From NCBI GenBank assembly GCA_037952775.1, contig JBANAY010000004.1, positions 8,804,001 to 8,868,000 on the forward strand: a stretch of DNA of 64,000 nt, given 5' to 3'. Source of the DNA: Clonostachys chloroleuca. Taxonomy: Eukaryota; Ascomycota; Sordariomycetes; Hypocreales; Bionectriaceae. Positions 34,233 through 44,948 of the stretch are shown here, one piece after another. The position numbers and the translations under genes were made by a program. The notes under the pieces are model-generated. The model saw nothing but the letters and a program-made list of their open reading frames with translations, made no database searches and had not been told where the DNA came from. Positions within the stretch are counted from its first letter, which is position 1. Each line of letters starts with the position of its first letter.

Positions 34233-35765
34233 CTAACCCTGTCTGGCGCCCTTTCCCATCGCTCGTTTCTTGACCTTCTTTTCCTTATGAAGATCATCCA
34301 CCCACTGGTCACAGTGTTTCACTGCATCAGCCGGGGAATTCCAGTGTTGCTGGAGATACGCTATAACTTCCGCTGTGCTGAACACAGACTCCGGTATCTT
34401 TGCTGCAAACAACTTTGCTTGTTCCTTGATCTCCTCATTCTCTGCCTGTCTCTTGATTTTTTCATGATGGTCTCCTTGTTGACTAATATTTCCATGATCG
34501 ACTTCGGGTTGTTTGAACATAAAGCGAAAGATCTCATTGGCGATGCTTTCATTAACAAGCTGGAACGCAATCTTCAAATCTACTCGACCAGGCCGAGTAA
34601 GGGCGTCATCTAATTTTTCAGGATGATTAGTTGTCATAATCAGAATTCGGTCGTCCTGAGAGGAAACCCCATCAAGGACATTCAAAAGGCCCGAAAGGGT
34701 CACCCCTTTCTTTGGTGACCTCGTTTCGAGATCGCTGTCTGAATCCTCGGCTTCAGAGTCCCTAGACCATGTAGCTCCCGCGGCATCAATGTCCTCCAAC
34801 AAGACGACGCATTTATCTGGAAGCGCACCAAAAAGGTCATTCAGCTTTTCATCGTTCATGCTAGGGATGCTGACGACGTAGATATCCATCTCCAATGCGC
34901 CGGCAATAGATAGACTGAAGCTTGTCTTTCCGGTTCCAGGAGGTCCATGTAGAAGATATCCTCGTTTGTAGGGGATCGAGTGATCGGAATACCGGATTTT
35001 TGTGTCTGGGTCAAGGAATTTGTGAATATCATTGATGAGCTGACCCTTTTGCTCTTCATCGAGTATGACGGTCGTAAGAGGTCGAGCATCCACCGCCTTT
35101 TCTTTTTTCCAGTGATTTTCGCGATGTGCATAGATAGTTGTTTTATTCTTCAATCCATTGAGATACTCGCGTCGGCAGTCTTCCATCAGACGTTTTAGGA
35201 TTTGCGAAGATCGCCCGACACAAGTGATGGAGATCTGTTCCTCCTTGCGCAAGCCGACATCCACCAGTGTGGTTTTGTACGAAAGCAAATACCTCCCGTA
35301 CCAGAAGTAGAAAGCCCCTTCCCATGGGGCATACTGGAGCGGCTTTTTAGTGCGGGCATCACGAGTTCTTTGTTTCTTGTTGACTTTGGCGCGAATGGAA
35401 CGAGCGGCATCCTCCAATCCATGAGCTGAGACCCACTCTTGGATCATGTCGTATGTTTCATCATAGCGTTTGATCCGCAGAGTCGATGCTTGACGAGATT
35501 AGTCTACGATCTGTGGTTGTGATTTTGACTACTCACTACAATATTCCATGAGCCAATCTCTCAATTGAGATAAATACGGCTTCAAGAGCGTAGCCAAGCC
35601 AAAGAGGCACATCAGCTGAGTGTAGATAGTCATGTTCCCATTAAGGACTTGACTGGCGACAGTCGTGATGTTTGAGAGCCCAGGAATGAAGAGGTCCAGC
35701 ACAGACATCGGGTGGGACAGTGTTTCCTGGATGAGAGGAGGGCTCAGGTTGCCGAAGAGTGTCAT
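34233..35765 (-). CDS. BCS1-like AAA ATPase
   Basis: Exons 35765-35537 and 35488-34233 join through a 48-nt intron (GTGAGT...TCAAG), giving 494 residues. A hydrophobic segment near residues 50-65 and the following conserved R-I-x-x-Y-D-E-T-Y-D region match the BCS1 N-domain. The AAA module has Walker A G-P-P-G-T-G-K-T (about 258-265), Walker B V-V-L-L-E-D-I-D-A (about 304-312), T-T-N-H-P-E-K-L-D sensor and arginine finger R-P-G-R-V-D. True Bcs1 folds and exports the Rieske protein in the mitochondrial inner membrane. Fungi carry many paralogues like this one whose substrates are unknown. The start at the second ATG (M-T-L-F-G-N) fits the family better than an ATG further upstream. Confidence 0.88.
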
Positions 35766-36960
35766 GGTAGATAAGGTTGAGTACAAAAGAGGGGAAGGTG
35801 GATGGTTTGTATTGAGCAATATGAGCCCAAAGAGTCTGGTGATACTGCGTGTATAAGAGGAGTGAAGTTCAATTGCTTGCGTAATGGAGGCAAAGAAGTG
35901 TTCCTTTCGGAGGAGGGACTCATTTCCTGAGTAAGTGGACAATAGCGAGTTCTTATACGTGTAGATTGAACATACGAGCGATAGTATCCTGCGCAGCTTG
36001 CCATGCTGCCAACAACAACCACGGCCGTTGACGATTGGACGCCCGTAAACATGCTAGGATCTAGCTCTCACCATCTGGCCTCTTAAGCGGGGAAAAGGAT
36101 GCAAGGTTCATGCAACTCGATCACCTCGTTCACGATGCGTTCACCTGCAGCCCCTATTCGAGTGTAGACGGGTCGATCCACCCTGTTCCCCGTTCAGAGG
36201 GGGGGCGGAATAGCTAACCCATTGGTCCTATAGAAGGTATGGACAGAGCCAAGAAGTACTCGTGAGTTTGACTGCGAGTTATCCGTCACATTTCCTAGGT
36301 AGAAATTCGATCGGCCCAGCTGATGGCAATGCACCGTTTGGTGATCAAAGAATCCCCTGGATTACATACGGCATCACAACTTTCCTCATCTAACGGCCTA
36401 ACTTTCGGCTCCGGGGATACTTTGGTTCCGTCCAAGGTATTTCCGATACGCTTGTGCGCATCTGATATCAAGAACAATAAATTATGTCGCCGAGAAATTA
36501 CGATTGGGTGTAGGGGTGGGTCTTGTTGGCCAGTAATCTGCCAACAAAAGGCCGCTCACAAAAGTGTGATCGCAGGGGTGCTTCGGACGAAGGGCATGGG
36601 TGCTCACAAAAACGTGATTGTGTGTACTCACAAGAGCGTGACTGGTTGGCCACTCGCAAGAGCGGGTGCCCTTGTTTTGCATGCATGATCTCTCTTGACA
36701 ATCTATTACCGATGTAGAAACGCCTATTGCAATAAACCGCACTTTCCTTCCCTAATCGAATTTCAAAGAGTATTGAGTAGATTGCGCAAGCGGACGCTCT
36801 CGTTGTCCTAGGTATGACATGACCTAAGTCTCAATTTGGCCAGTACGGCTGCCAAGAGAATAGTTTTGTCAGCAAGGCAGTATCTCTCAAAATGGTTCGC
36901 AAGGACTAACCTCAGTTGTCCACGTACTCGTGTCGACGGTAATTTGGGCCTTAGATTGAA
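35766..36960. other. Intergenic, short repeat block
   Basis: Nothing coding is supported. At 36545-36660 the phrase gctcacaaaaNcgtgatNg recurs about four times with variation, and one more related copy lies at 39100. Confidence 0.45.
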
Positions 36961-37047
36961 TTAAGCGATTTGTCCCTTCCCTTTGCAATCCGTACAAATA
37001 CCACCATCTTTAACCCCTTCGCCGTTGCAAGTTTCGCATTTTGTCAT
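36961..37047 (-). CDS. 28-residue DnaJ-type zinc-finger microprotein
   Basis: ATG at 37047, TAA at 36961-36963. The peptide has two C-x-x-C-x-G-x-G motifs (C-E-T-C-N-G-E-G and C-T-D-C-K-G-K-G) and ends in Q-I-A. These are exactly the repeats of the DnaJ Cys-rich zinc finger, where two such repeats bind one zinc. Nothing else of DnaJ is present, and there is no good exon on either side. So dense a motif in 28 codons is unlikely by chance. It is divergent to the C2H2 gene at 37264, 216 bp away. It could be a free zinc-binding microprotein. Expression is unproven. Confidence 0.55.
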   Translation of the reverse strand: MTKCETCNGEGVKDGGICTDCKGKGQIA

Positions 37048-37263
37048 TGTGCTCGGGTTGCGGTAATTATAATGCTAGAGGTGAGTTGGCAGCAGCTCAT
37101 TTGAGTTGGGGATGGGTTTGGTCTTAAATTGGTAGGGCGGCTTGTGTCGGGCACCATTCCCGCCCAAGCTGCTGTGGGGCTACGCCCCGCCATTGGTGGG
37201 CGAGCCATTTACTTTTGCGACTGAACCAATCCACATCTTTCCCATCTTCATCACTCTCCAGCA

Positions 37264-38483
37264 ATGACAGACGAGTACAAACAGCACCGCCAATGCCAAA
37301 CATGCTACGTCCCATTTCCTTCGAACAAGGAACTGACGGACCATCTTGAGAAATATCGTGTTAGTGGCACCCAATCAATTTAACTTGGCATTCTTAACCG
37401 AAGAAGCAGTCTCGTGAACGCAAGCTTCTGGCTGAACTAGAGCGCTGCCGAATGCATCTACCAGAACCTAATAAGGACAGCGACGTAGGACAGGAAGATT
37501 ATCAAACGGAGCCTTCTTCTACACCATGGAACCCACTCAGATGTCTTTACGAGTCGTGTAACCGCACCCAGCCGTACACCACTAGATCAAATCTTGTACG
37601 GCATGCTCAAACTCGTACGTTACCCGACCAATTTTCTCTACGCTACTAAGCCAAGCGTCTAGATACCGATTGTAACGAGATTTGCCCCTTCTGCCTTGAA
37701 CCAATTGTGAAAGTACATCAATATAATCGGCATCATCACGAGAGTAACCCTGACGATCCACGGCGCATTTTTATGGAACAAAGAACAATCAATTTCAATG
37801 CAGCCGTCAACAGAGAGCTGGACCGATGCCAGGAACGCCGTGACGCCAGAAAAAGAGAGCAAGTATCTCCGGTTTCAGAACAGGCGCAGAAGAAATACAA
37901 GACCGCAGCTTCATCCGTCCAAGAGGCCAATTTGTCCACGGATTCAATCCGCGAAGCTAATGATTCTACGGCTAGAACAAAGACAACTGGGACGATAGCG
38001 ACAGCTGGGACTGCAACTGGATCGAATCGCGAAATTTTTGCAGCTTCGTGCGTAACCGACCAAGTACATGACGAGAAGATCTCGATGACAGATTTGGACG
38101 CCGGTATTGTTCTGCATCCCCCTACAAGTAGTGTTGGCGGCCAATTCTCCTTTGGGAATGCATCTATAGGCACAACCACAACCGTGGATTGGACGCTAGG
38201 TGATTGGGCATTTGCCGATACCATCGCAGATCCGGAACCAACTGAGTACAGTCTGGGGCAGTGGGCATTTGCTAACGCGGACATGGCTACGCATAATGAT
38301 ATTGTGTTAGGGGATTGGGCATTTTCTCACGTGGACTCAATAACGACATCTGACAATAATTGGATATTAGCCTCTACAGTTGCGAACGGTTGTGCAAATG
38401 ACGAGCCAGAACCGCCTGACGCGGTTTCAGAAGTGTCCCTCATTGCAACTTCCACAGATAGTGTAAGAGCGAAGACTAAGTAA
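37264..38483 (+). CDS. C2H2 zinc-finger protein with L-G-D-W-A-F repeats, probable transcription factor
   Basis: Exons 37264-37359, 37410-37614 and 37663-38483 give 373 residues, with introns of 50 and 48 nt (GTTAGT...AGCAG and GTACGT...TACTAAG...CTAG). Finger 1 (C11, C14, H27) lacks a clear last ligand. Finger 2 is canonical: C77-x4-C82-x14-H97-x3-H101, and its last His codon is created by the second splice, which supports the model. Finger 3 follows (C108-x2-C111, H124/H126). A basic helix and Ser/Thr-rich linker precede three repeats of L-G-(D/Q)-W-A-F at about residues 270-330, likely an acidic-aromatic activation or docking segment. Nuclear DNA-binding role is inferred from the fingers. 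Confidence 0.8.
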
Positions 38484-38727
38484 TCACAATAGATTTGTAT
38501 TTAGGCGAAGAAAGAGCCAAGGGGTGCACTAGGTCTAGGAAGCATCGTGTTTCCCGTTCTCGGAGCCAACGGCTTGGCGATTGAAGACAAAAATTGCTAG
38601 CCAAACCCCAAACAGATTCTCCGTCCGACAGAGTCACTTCGCCAAACGTCCATCTAGCTCTTCTATTGAAATTAGTAAATAATAGAAGAAAGCCGTAGAG
38701 AAGCATACTCCGTTCTGCAACAACCCT

Positions 38728-38811
38728 TCACTTGCTGCACGTATGAGACTGGCCCTGGCCGTAAACAGCGCCGCATTGTGAGCATTGAGTCTGGTTATTT
38801 GAGGAAGGCAT
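38728..38811 (-). CDS. 27-residue Cys-pair microprotein
   Basis: ATG at 38811, TGA at 38728-38730. The peptide contains C-S-Q-C-G-A-V-Y-G...H-T-C-S-K, a C-x2-C-x10-H-x-C arrangement that could bind one zinc. The N-terminus is Asn/Gln/Ser. It lies on the same strand as the other microprotein, on the far side of the C2H2 gene. No domain family is assigned, and chance cannot be excluded for so short a frame. Confidence 0.4.
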   Translation of the reverse strand: MPSSNNQTQCSQCGAVYGQGQSHTCSK

Positions 38812-39233
38812 TTTGCAAAGAAGATCATTCGAAAGCGTGATCTTCAAGGAGATTTGGTTTGGTAGAGTTTTGAGTGTTAGGGATAGTGAAGGCTAAGTGA
38901 AGAAGAAAAAAATTTCAAGCCCCGAGGAAGTCCAGGAATGCATGTTCTTATACTTGGAAATATCACCTTGCCATTGCCCAGTCTGGTGGCAGGACTGTTA
39001 CATATAAGGCGACAATGGTTCGCTTGTTCACTATTTGCGAGTCCAATCATAGCAATAAGTGTGAAACAACAATCAGACACTGTGTGGGCCTACCGGTCAT
39101 GGGTGCTCACAATAACGTGATGTGTGCACGACAGGTGGCGCATTACCCCTCCTTTGATGTCCCCAAACTCTCATCTTTATTTTTTGATATCACCGCAGCG
39201 CAGCAGTTGTCGCTCGGATCGAATAGAGACCTG

Positions 39234-40030
39234 ATGGCGACCCCCACGTTTTCACTTGAAGACGCAATCAATGCGATCGCAGAGGATGGATTTTTTCACA
39301 TACAGGACCCCTTGGTAGGCCAAGGCATCTTGGATATGGAGAGAAACAAACATCAGTTTTCGACAAAATCCCAAGCAGGCTTGCAGTTTTACCGTGATAA
39401 TGTACTCGGGAGCGAGGTGAGCCGACCCCAGCAACGCCTTCATATTCATCGTCGCATTCTGATATTTCCAGCACATCCGGCCAGTCCTGGAGAAGTCTTT
39501 CGAATGGTGTGCTCTGGGCGATTATCGGAGGATTCAGGAGGACCGAGGGCACAGCTTCCTGCTCAGGAGGGGTGGTGCAAAAGCAGACGTCCTCGTCGTG
39601 CAGTTATGGAAGGATGGTTGCCGAGGGATTTATTGGCGCGGTTCCCACAAGGTACCCCATGAGACATTGAAAAGTGTTCGTGCCGCGAATCGTATGTGGG
39701 AAGTCGCGTCGGCAGTATTAGTACGTGCAGGTTGTCAGCCTGTGTCGCTCGACTTTCAGACCAGCGGTTTGTTAGTTGCTCACTCGCTCTCTGGAAGACA
39801 ATTGCTAATGGCCTCACAGAGTGATTCTAGATGCGCGGACGGCTTTCGAAATGGACCAGGGGTCTCCGGTCACTTGTTCCTTCGCCCCGCTATATCAGTT
39901 ACGAAGTTGGCCAAAGCTTATTCCTCCGAAAACCGAGAATGCGAACAATTTAGTGGAGGAATTACAGAGCAGCAAGGTCGGAGTGTATATCGCATCAGAG
40001 GACGAGGAGAGGCATTTGGTGGAAAGCTAG
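39234..40030 (+). CDS. Three-exon protein, weak resemblance to 2OG-Fe(II)/phytanoyl oxygenases
   Basis: Exons 39234-39416, 39472-39766 and 39822-40030 give 228 residues. Intron 1 is good (GTGAGC...TTCCAG). Intron 2 uses GTTTGT with an acceptor at ACAGAG, chosen because it restores frame. The N-terminus E-D-A-I-N-A-I-A-E-D-G-F-F resembles the opening helix of phytanoyl-CoA-type dioxygenases, and G-I-Y-W-R-G-S-H-K could be the distal His/Arg region, but the H-x-D facial triad is not clear. The oxygenase idea is inference only. It is convergent with the phosphotransferase gene, 23 bp apart. Confidence 0.5.
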
Positions 40031-40052
40031 ATGTACGAAAAGGCTGTGCGTT

Positions 40053-41568
40053 TCATGAACAGTTTGGCGATGATGGTATGAAACATCTAATGTCTAGATC
40101 CCCGCCATGACTGTCATTCTTGGATGACAGTTCTTCCAAATATTGTTTTGTTCTTCCCGCATCAAAACCAAACGCCAAACGCGCCATTTCGTTGACAAGA
40201 CCCTCATCCTGCTCCGAAACGCATCCAAGTCTGGAGAAGCAAGCATAAACTCTTGACGCCGCCCCTTGTAACACTTCTGGGAACCTGTCACCGAGTGATA
40301 AACCTTTCCGAGCAAGCTTCGCCGCGGCTTCTTGGAACTTTTTGGAATACAGCTGTCTAGCAGCAGCCTGCTTAGACACATTCGTATGTGCAAGATGATC
40401 AGGATCATTCAGGATGTTCTGGATCCTCTCGTCTGACCACAATAACGGGAAAGGCATCGGGTAGTGATTTACCGGCCAGGGTGCAGTTTGGGCGAACTCC
40501 CAATCGATAACAGCTAGGAAGTTGAAATCATTGTCGACTATAACATTCTGCGTGCCGAGATCCATATGGTTGAGGGGGTATTGTGTGTGCTGTGTCTTGA
40601 ATAACGTCGTGGACTGCACAATGTCAATAAAAGCTATCACACCAAGCTTGTAGAAATGTGACAGGTTCTCAGTATTGCCAGATGTATGTGCCCGGTGAAA
40701 AGCTGCTTCTCCAAGAGCGGTGAAGTAATCGACAGCGTTTCGGAAAGGACCTTGTGAAATAAGGCCATCTGAAACAGCGAAAGATAGCCTGCCGATAACG
40801 GGCTCTCCTGTATGTGTTATGCCAGAGATTGACCCAATGAGTGGATAAGTCAGGGTTGCCAGCGATGCCTGAATCGATGTCCATTGTGCCATAATCCGGT
40901 CTAGCTTCGACGACTGGAATTCTTTAGAATACTCTAATAGGGACAGAGGAATCTTCACCTACCGGTAAACTGCAAAGGTCGGGGACGATATCTTGTAAAG
41001 TATTGCCGTAAAACCCTTCTAGAAGCATGTAGGCAGCACCAGCATTGATTGCGAGTTGTGACTCGTTGTCTTCGTAGGCGTAAACTTGAGGGATAGCTAA
41101 GGTCGGGAGTCTCTGCCTTACGAAACGCATTGTAGCGATCTCGCACGCGATCGCATATTGTTCGTCTTTCTCGCTTATATTGAATGAAGCTTGAGGGTGT
41201 CGAGGTAGTCGAACGCGGGCGATGACGAGGCGGCTGTCCTCAGCGATTATCTCGAAGCAGATCCAATGCTGTCCGGCCGAAAATGGCTCGCTCATGCGGC
41301 ATTTTTGGCCTGTAATGAGCTCGGCATGTTCTAAGAGTATTCCCTTGTCCAGTTTCGCAAGCAACTCCTCCAGTCGTTCTCTCATGCCATTGTAATTCCA
41401 ACTCTCGAATGAAGTCCATCGTCGGCTAGGTGGGGTCTTCGACATTTCGAGAAAGAGTAATTTTTCAAACCTGCGAAAGGATGCATTGATACTCGGTTCG
41501 TGAGAAGTGGTAGATTGTTTAACCGCTCCGATTGTGTTCAGCCCAAAGCAGGCCAGCATACGTGGCAT
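40053..41568 (-). CDS. Aminoglycoside-phosphotransferase-like kinase (APH family)
   Basis: Exons 41568-40963 and 40913-40053 join in phase 0 across a 49-nt intron (GTAGGT...TTCTAAAG...CCAG), giving 488 residues, or 447 if the ATG at 41445 is used. The C-lobe has the catalytic loop H-M-D-L-G-T-Q-N (H318, D320, N325) and the metal-binding D-W-E (D339), as in APH/choline-kinase-like proteins. The N-lobe has a hydrophobic F-E-I-I...V-I-A-R-V-R-L-P strand pair. Fungal members of this family are numerous, with unknown small-molecule or protein substrates. It is not evidence of antibiotic resistance. Confidence 0.83.
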
Positions 41569-42179
41569 AGCCTAGCAAAATGACGTAAGCGGACCTGGTA
41601 TTTGTTCAGCGAGATGCGCATTGGATGGTACCCCGAAACCGGCCACTGTAACGATTGTGGCGTCAGTCCAACACAAACTTTTCTGGGGATACCATGAGTC
41701 TATTTTGTTGTCCTATGGTTATGTCTAGCAAAGTCCAGGCTAGCTAAACTTAATGTCGTATGTTTAGACCCCGTTCAACCTCACCGTTGACGACTATGAC
41801 GCCCGCCCGACAGAGCAGCATCGGCCGTGATATCGTCCGCAGTATTGCAATCGATACCTCCAAGTCTAGAATCACTGAGACTCTCATGAGCGGACGTGTC
41901 GTCTCTATTCTTGCTATCGCTTATCTCTGCGCGCGTACCCCGCGTTGATGGGTGGTGGGAGACCTGCCGTCACCCACTGCTTCACTCTATTTCAAGATCT
42001 CTATAGCCATAAGAAGCATCTTGTCTTGATTCCAAGTGTAAAAATAATGTAAATAAATTGTTAGTAAAGGGAATACGTGCACATGGAAACCTCACGTTTG
42101 CGTCTCCAGAATTAAGCTGGGAAAGGGCTGGCTCGCTCAGTTCCCATCCAAAGGCACAGAAAACGTTATGATGGTGATA
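41569..42179. other. Intergenic, nothing recognised
   Basis: No coding signal supported. Confidence 0.4.
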
Positions 42180-42769
42180 TGTGACGGTTGGGCGACTTAC
42201 ACTGGATAGGGTACGTCAGGGATATAATCAATCAGAGTTGTTCTGAGTGGGACGATCAGGTTGTCTTGAGTTCTGTGCGAGTCACGGCTCATGTGCGAGC
42301 ACTGAGGAGCCAGTTTCAATGAAGGCGGTAGCAGTTTGTATTGATAACTATTTAAAAGAGTATCTGTGCTAATGAAATGAATGTGTATATATTATAGGTG
42401 TTCATTGATGCTTGGCAATGATCTGTGTCCCTGGATCATGGGGATCCCGTGGGCGGTTAACGTGGTTGGTTGGAGATAATGGGGCTTTCACGTGACTTGG
42501 CACCTAGTGATGAAATTCGTAACACGTTAGCGAGTACCTTCCCCTAGTATATATACACATTCAATTCCATAAGCGTAACACTCCCTTAGACAGTTATCAA
42601 TACAATCGTCTACGCCTCTATTGGAACTAGCTCCACAATACTCGCACATTGACAGTGACTCGCATTGCACAGCTTACGACAACCTGATCGCGCCACTCAG
42701 AACAACACTGATTGATTACATCCTGACCTACCCTAGACCCCCTCCAGTGTAATTCGCCCAACCGTCACA
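42180..42769. mobile_element. 590-bp foldback element with about 220-bp inverted arms
   Basis: The left arm (42180-42398) starts TGTGACGGTTGGGCG and the right arm (42543-42769) ends CGCCCAACCGTCACA. The two arms are alignable as reverse complements over nearly their whole length at roughly 75-85% identity by eye, separated by a 144-bp spacer. Both arms reach a TATATA stretch at the inner end. There is no ORF. The ends TG...CA would also suit an LTR, so this could be two LTR fragments in inverted orientation. No target duplication is obvious (flanks tgata and ctata). Confidence 0.8.
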
Positions 42770-44160
42770 CTATAACCGCCGAAGCAATTTATAAACAGAG
42801 AAGCCTTTCAATTTGTTGGCTGTCTCCAGAGACACGAACTATTATTAGATTAGCTCCCTCATTAAGAGCTGGTTGAAACTGAATTAACTGAATACTGCCT
42901 ATGGGAGCCAACTGCGTGTTCAGACCCCGCCTCCTGCCAGTTGCACTAAACCTTGGGGCAGCTCATCCCAGAGAATGAGACAGTGGATGCGTGGACCTTT
43001 CACTTAATATCCTTCATCAGGAGATTTCTTTATATATATAAATAGGTTGCATTTTCCCTCTTATTTACATAGCCAGAGGGATAAGTATCTCAATAAATAC
43101 TTTTACGTTGCCCCCAAACGCGTACCCTGTAACTTGTAACCCTCATCCTCACAAGTAGCCATTTTCAGCTCTTTCTTCAGCCAGGGACAGCAATCAATGC
43201 TAAATCCGGCAGGCGGTGAGCTTCGCAGCCAAAGTGGGGCTTTGACATATCAATCCAGGAAAGCTGTTCGACCCACTAATTTAGTAATCAAGCGGCTATT
43301 TTCCACCTTTGTTTGAACCAATCAGTGATGATGTTGACAAGCTCATGTACACAATACGAACTCCCCATTCCAGCAAGGGACCCCGTGGCCAACGAGAGCC
43401 CCACGCGCGAGCCAGGGGGCTTGCACAATGGCCAAGCCCAGCGGCGCTTAAACTCAAGCGAAGAAAAGCTATATCGAAGTAGGCTAGCAGGTGATCAATT
43501 CAGAATCTTTAGTAATTTTGCTGATAAGTATCTGCTCCTATTGTTTTGGTGTGAAGTGACTGATAATTCTGTTCTTTCCATAAAGCAGATGTTAGACGCT
43601 AGCATTTGCGATGCTTTTGCGGGCTGTGTGACGATGCGCGCGGAATGACTCGGTTACTAGGTTGTTGGTGACAAGTCTGCGAGGCTTGTAGCTGGTTAGC
43701 ACCTTAGCCAGCACCTCGAAAAACCTTGTTCAACCATTGGCTTTGATAGCGCCCGAAGCCACCACCAAGCTGGATCTTGTTTCTAATTTAGCGAAACTGT
43801 TCTCACACAAGGTCTAGTTCGCAAGACTGTAGCAGGGTACCGCGTTCAAACCACCCCTGCCTTAACTCACTGCGGCGGCTATGCGTTCGAGAGAGAGCTA
43901 GGGCAAATCGGAGCCTTGTCAGGTTGTTGGCGGTACTGTGAGCGTTTTACGAAGATGATTCCCATTGTATAGGGGGACCTATTTCTTGCTTCATGACTTG
44001 ATTCGCCCTCGACCGACCTTCCAACCGCTTATTTAGCGCCAGCGGTGCAGTAGAGCGGCGCGAGATGATGGCGAAGGGGTGCGGATGTTGCCCACAATCT
44101 TCTCAACATAAAACTGAGAAACAATAACATCACATGGAAATTTTGTTTGATAGGGCCCTT
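42770..44160. other. Intergenic, nothing convincing
   Basis: A 111-codon plus-strand frame at 43313-43648 exists but has no recognisable feature. TATATATATAAATAGG occurs near 43030 without a gene behind it. Confidence 0.35.
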
Positions 44161-44164
44161 CCTG

Positions 44165-44173
44165 TATAAATAG
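44165..44173 (+). promoter_or_regulatory. TATA box
   Basis: tataaatag, about 200 bp upstream of the ATG at 44367. The region between is C/T-rich, like a fungal 5' UTR. Confidence 0.55.
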
Positions 44174-44366
44174 GCCGAAATCCACCTATCGTTTCTCTGT
44201 GAACTTACAAATCAAATATCGAATCTCAAAGCTTTCAACTTCTATTTTGCACTTTAATTTTCCGACCTCTCACGTTTACACTGTCAATCGAACAATATCT
44301 TGTACTGTTCTTGTTCCTCCAGTTCTCTTGAAATGCAAGGCTTTTACTAATTGACAGCTACAGGCA

Positions 44367-44738
44367 ATGTATCAAGTATATCTCGTCGAGTATCTTGGGG
44401 CCCCGCGCAACCACCACGCCATTTTCGTGGAGACAGATGCCGATGGGTCCGGTCAGATCTTCCATGTGAAGGGTGACATACAAAATGGGATGACCTATGA
44501 GTCGAAGGCTGGTCGTAAACCAGAAACTTCAGCTTCGTTTGTTAGCAAATCTCCCATTGGGCAGATAGATGAGAGTGGGAGAAGCCGAATCGACGGCATT
44601 TTGAGAGGCATTCCGCCGCCCAAGAAGCAGTTCAATGGTCCAAAGAGGTTGTATCCAAGAGAGCCACTCAGGAGATGCCAGGAATGGACTCGAGAGGCGA
44701 TTCAAGCCTTGCGTAGCGAGGGTGTGCTGCATGATTAG
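44367..44738 (+). CDS. Conserved small fungal protein, unknown function
   Basis: 123 residues, intronless, ATG 44367 to TAG 44738. It has the look of a family frequent in ascomycete accessory regions: N-terminal Y-x-V-Y-L-V-E-Y, then H-H-A-I-F-V-E-T...G-S-G-x-I-F-H-V-K-G-D-I-Q-x-G-M, and the C-terminal P-P-P-K-K-Q-F...R-R-C-Q-E-W block. The mixed beta pattern with one conserved His after the first strand and a later C-Q-E-W recalls small papain-fold or deamidase-like proteins, but that is speculation. No signal peptide. Confidence 0.72.
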   Translation: MYQVYLVEYLGAPRNHHAIFVETDADGSGQIFHVKGDIQNGMTYESKAGRKPETSASFVSKSPIGQIDESGRSRIDGILRGIPPPKKQFNGPKRLYPREPLRRCQEWTREAIQALRSEGVLHD

Positions 44739-44948
44739 GGTGGAATTGTCATGAGTTTGCAGTATTCACATTTTTATGAAAGACCAACCGTGTAGCTACG
44801 TAGATAGAACCAACCATTGGTTTATAAATTCACTGCTTGATCTCTTGGCCTTGTCTATATAAGAATGTCTGTATAAAGATGTTAGTATTTTCAACCTTAC
44901 TTGGGTAGGGCCGTCGCAATACTTGAGGGTAGCTATTTATGATGAAAC

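Noticed and set aside
34233..35765. Orthologue of the mitochondrial Rieske chaperone Bcs1
   Set aside because: The family match is good, but the divergent N-terminus and accessory context favour a paralogue, so no gene symbol is given.
43313..43648. 111-codon plus-strand frame
   Set aside because: No recognisable features, no promoter or splice context. It cannot be told from chance.
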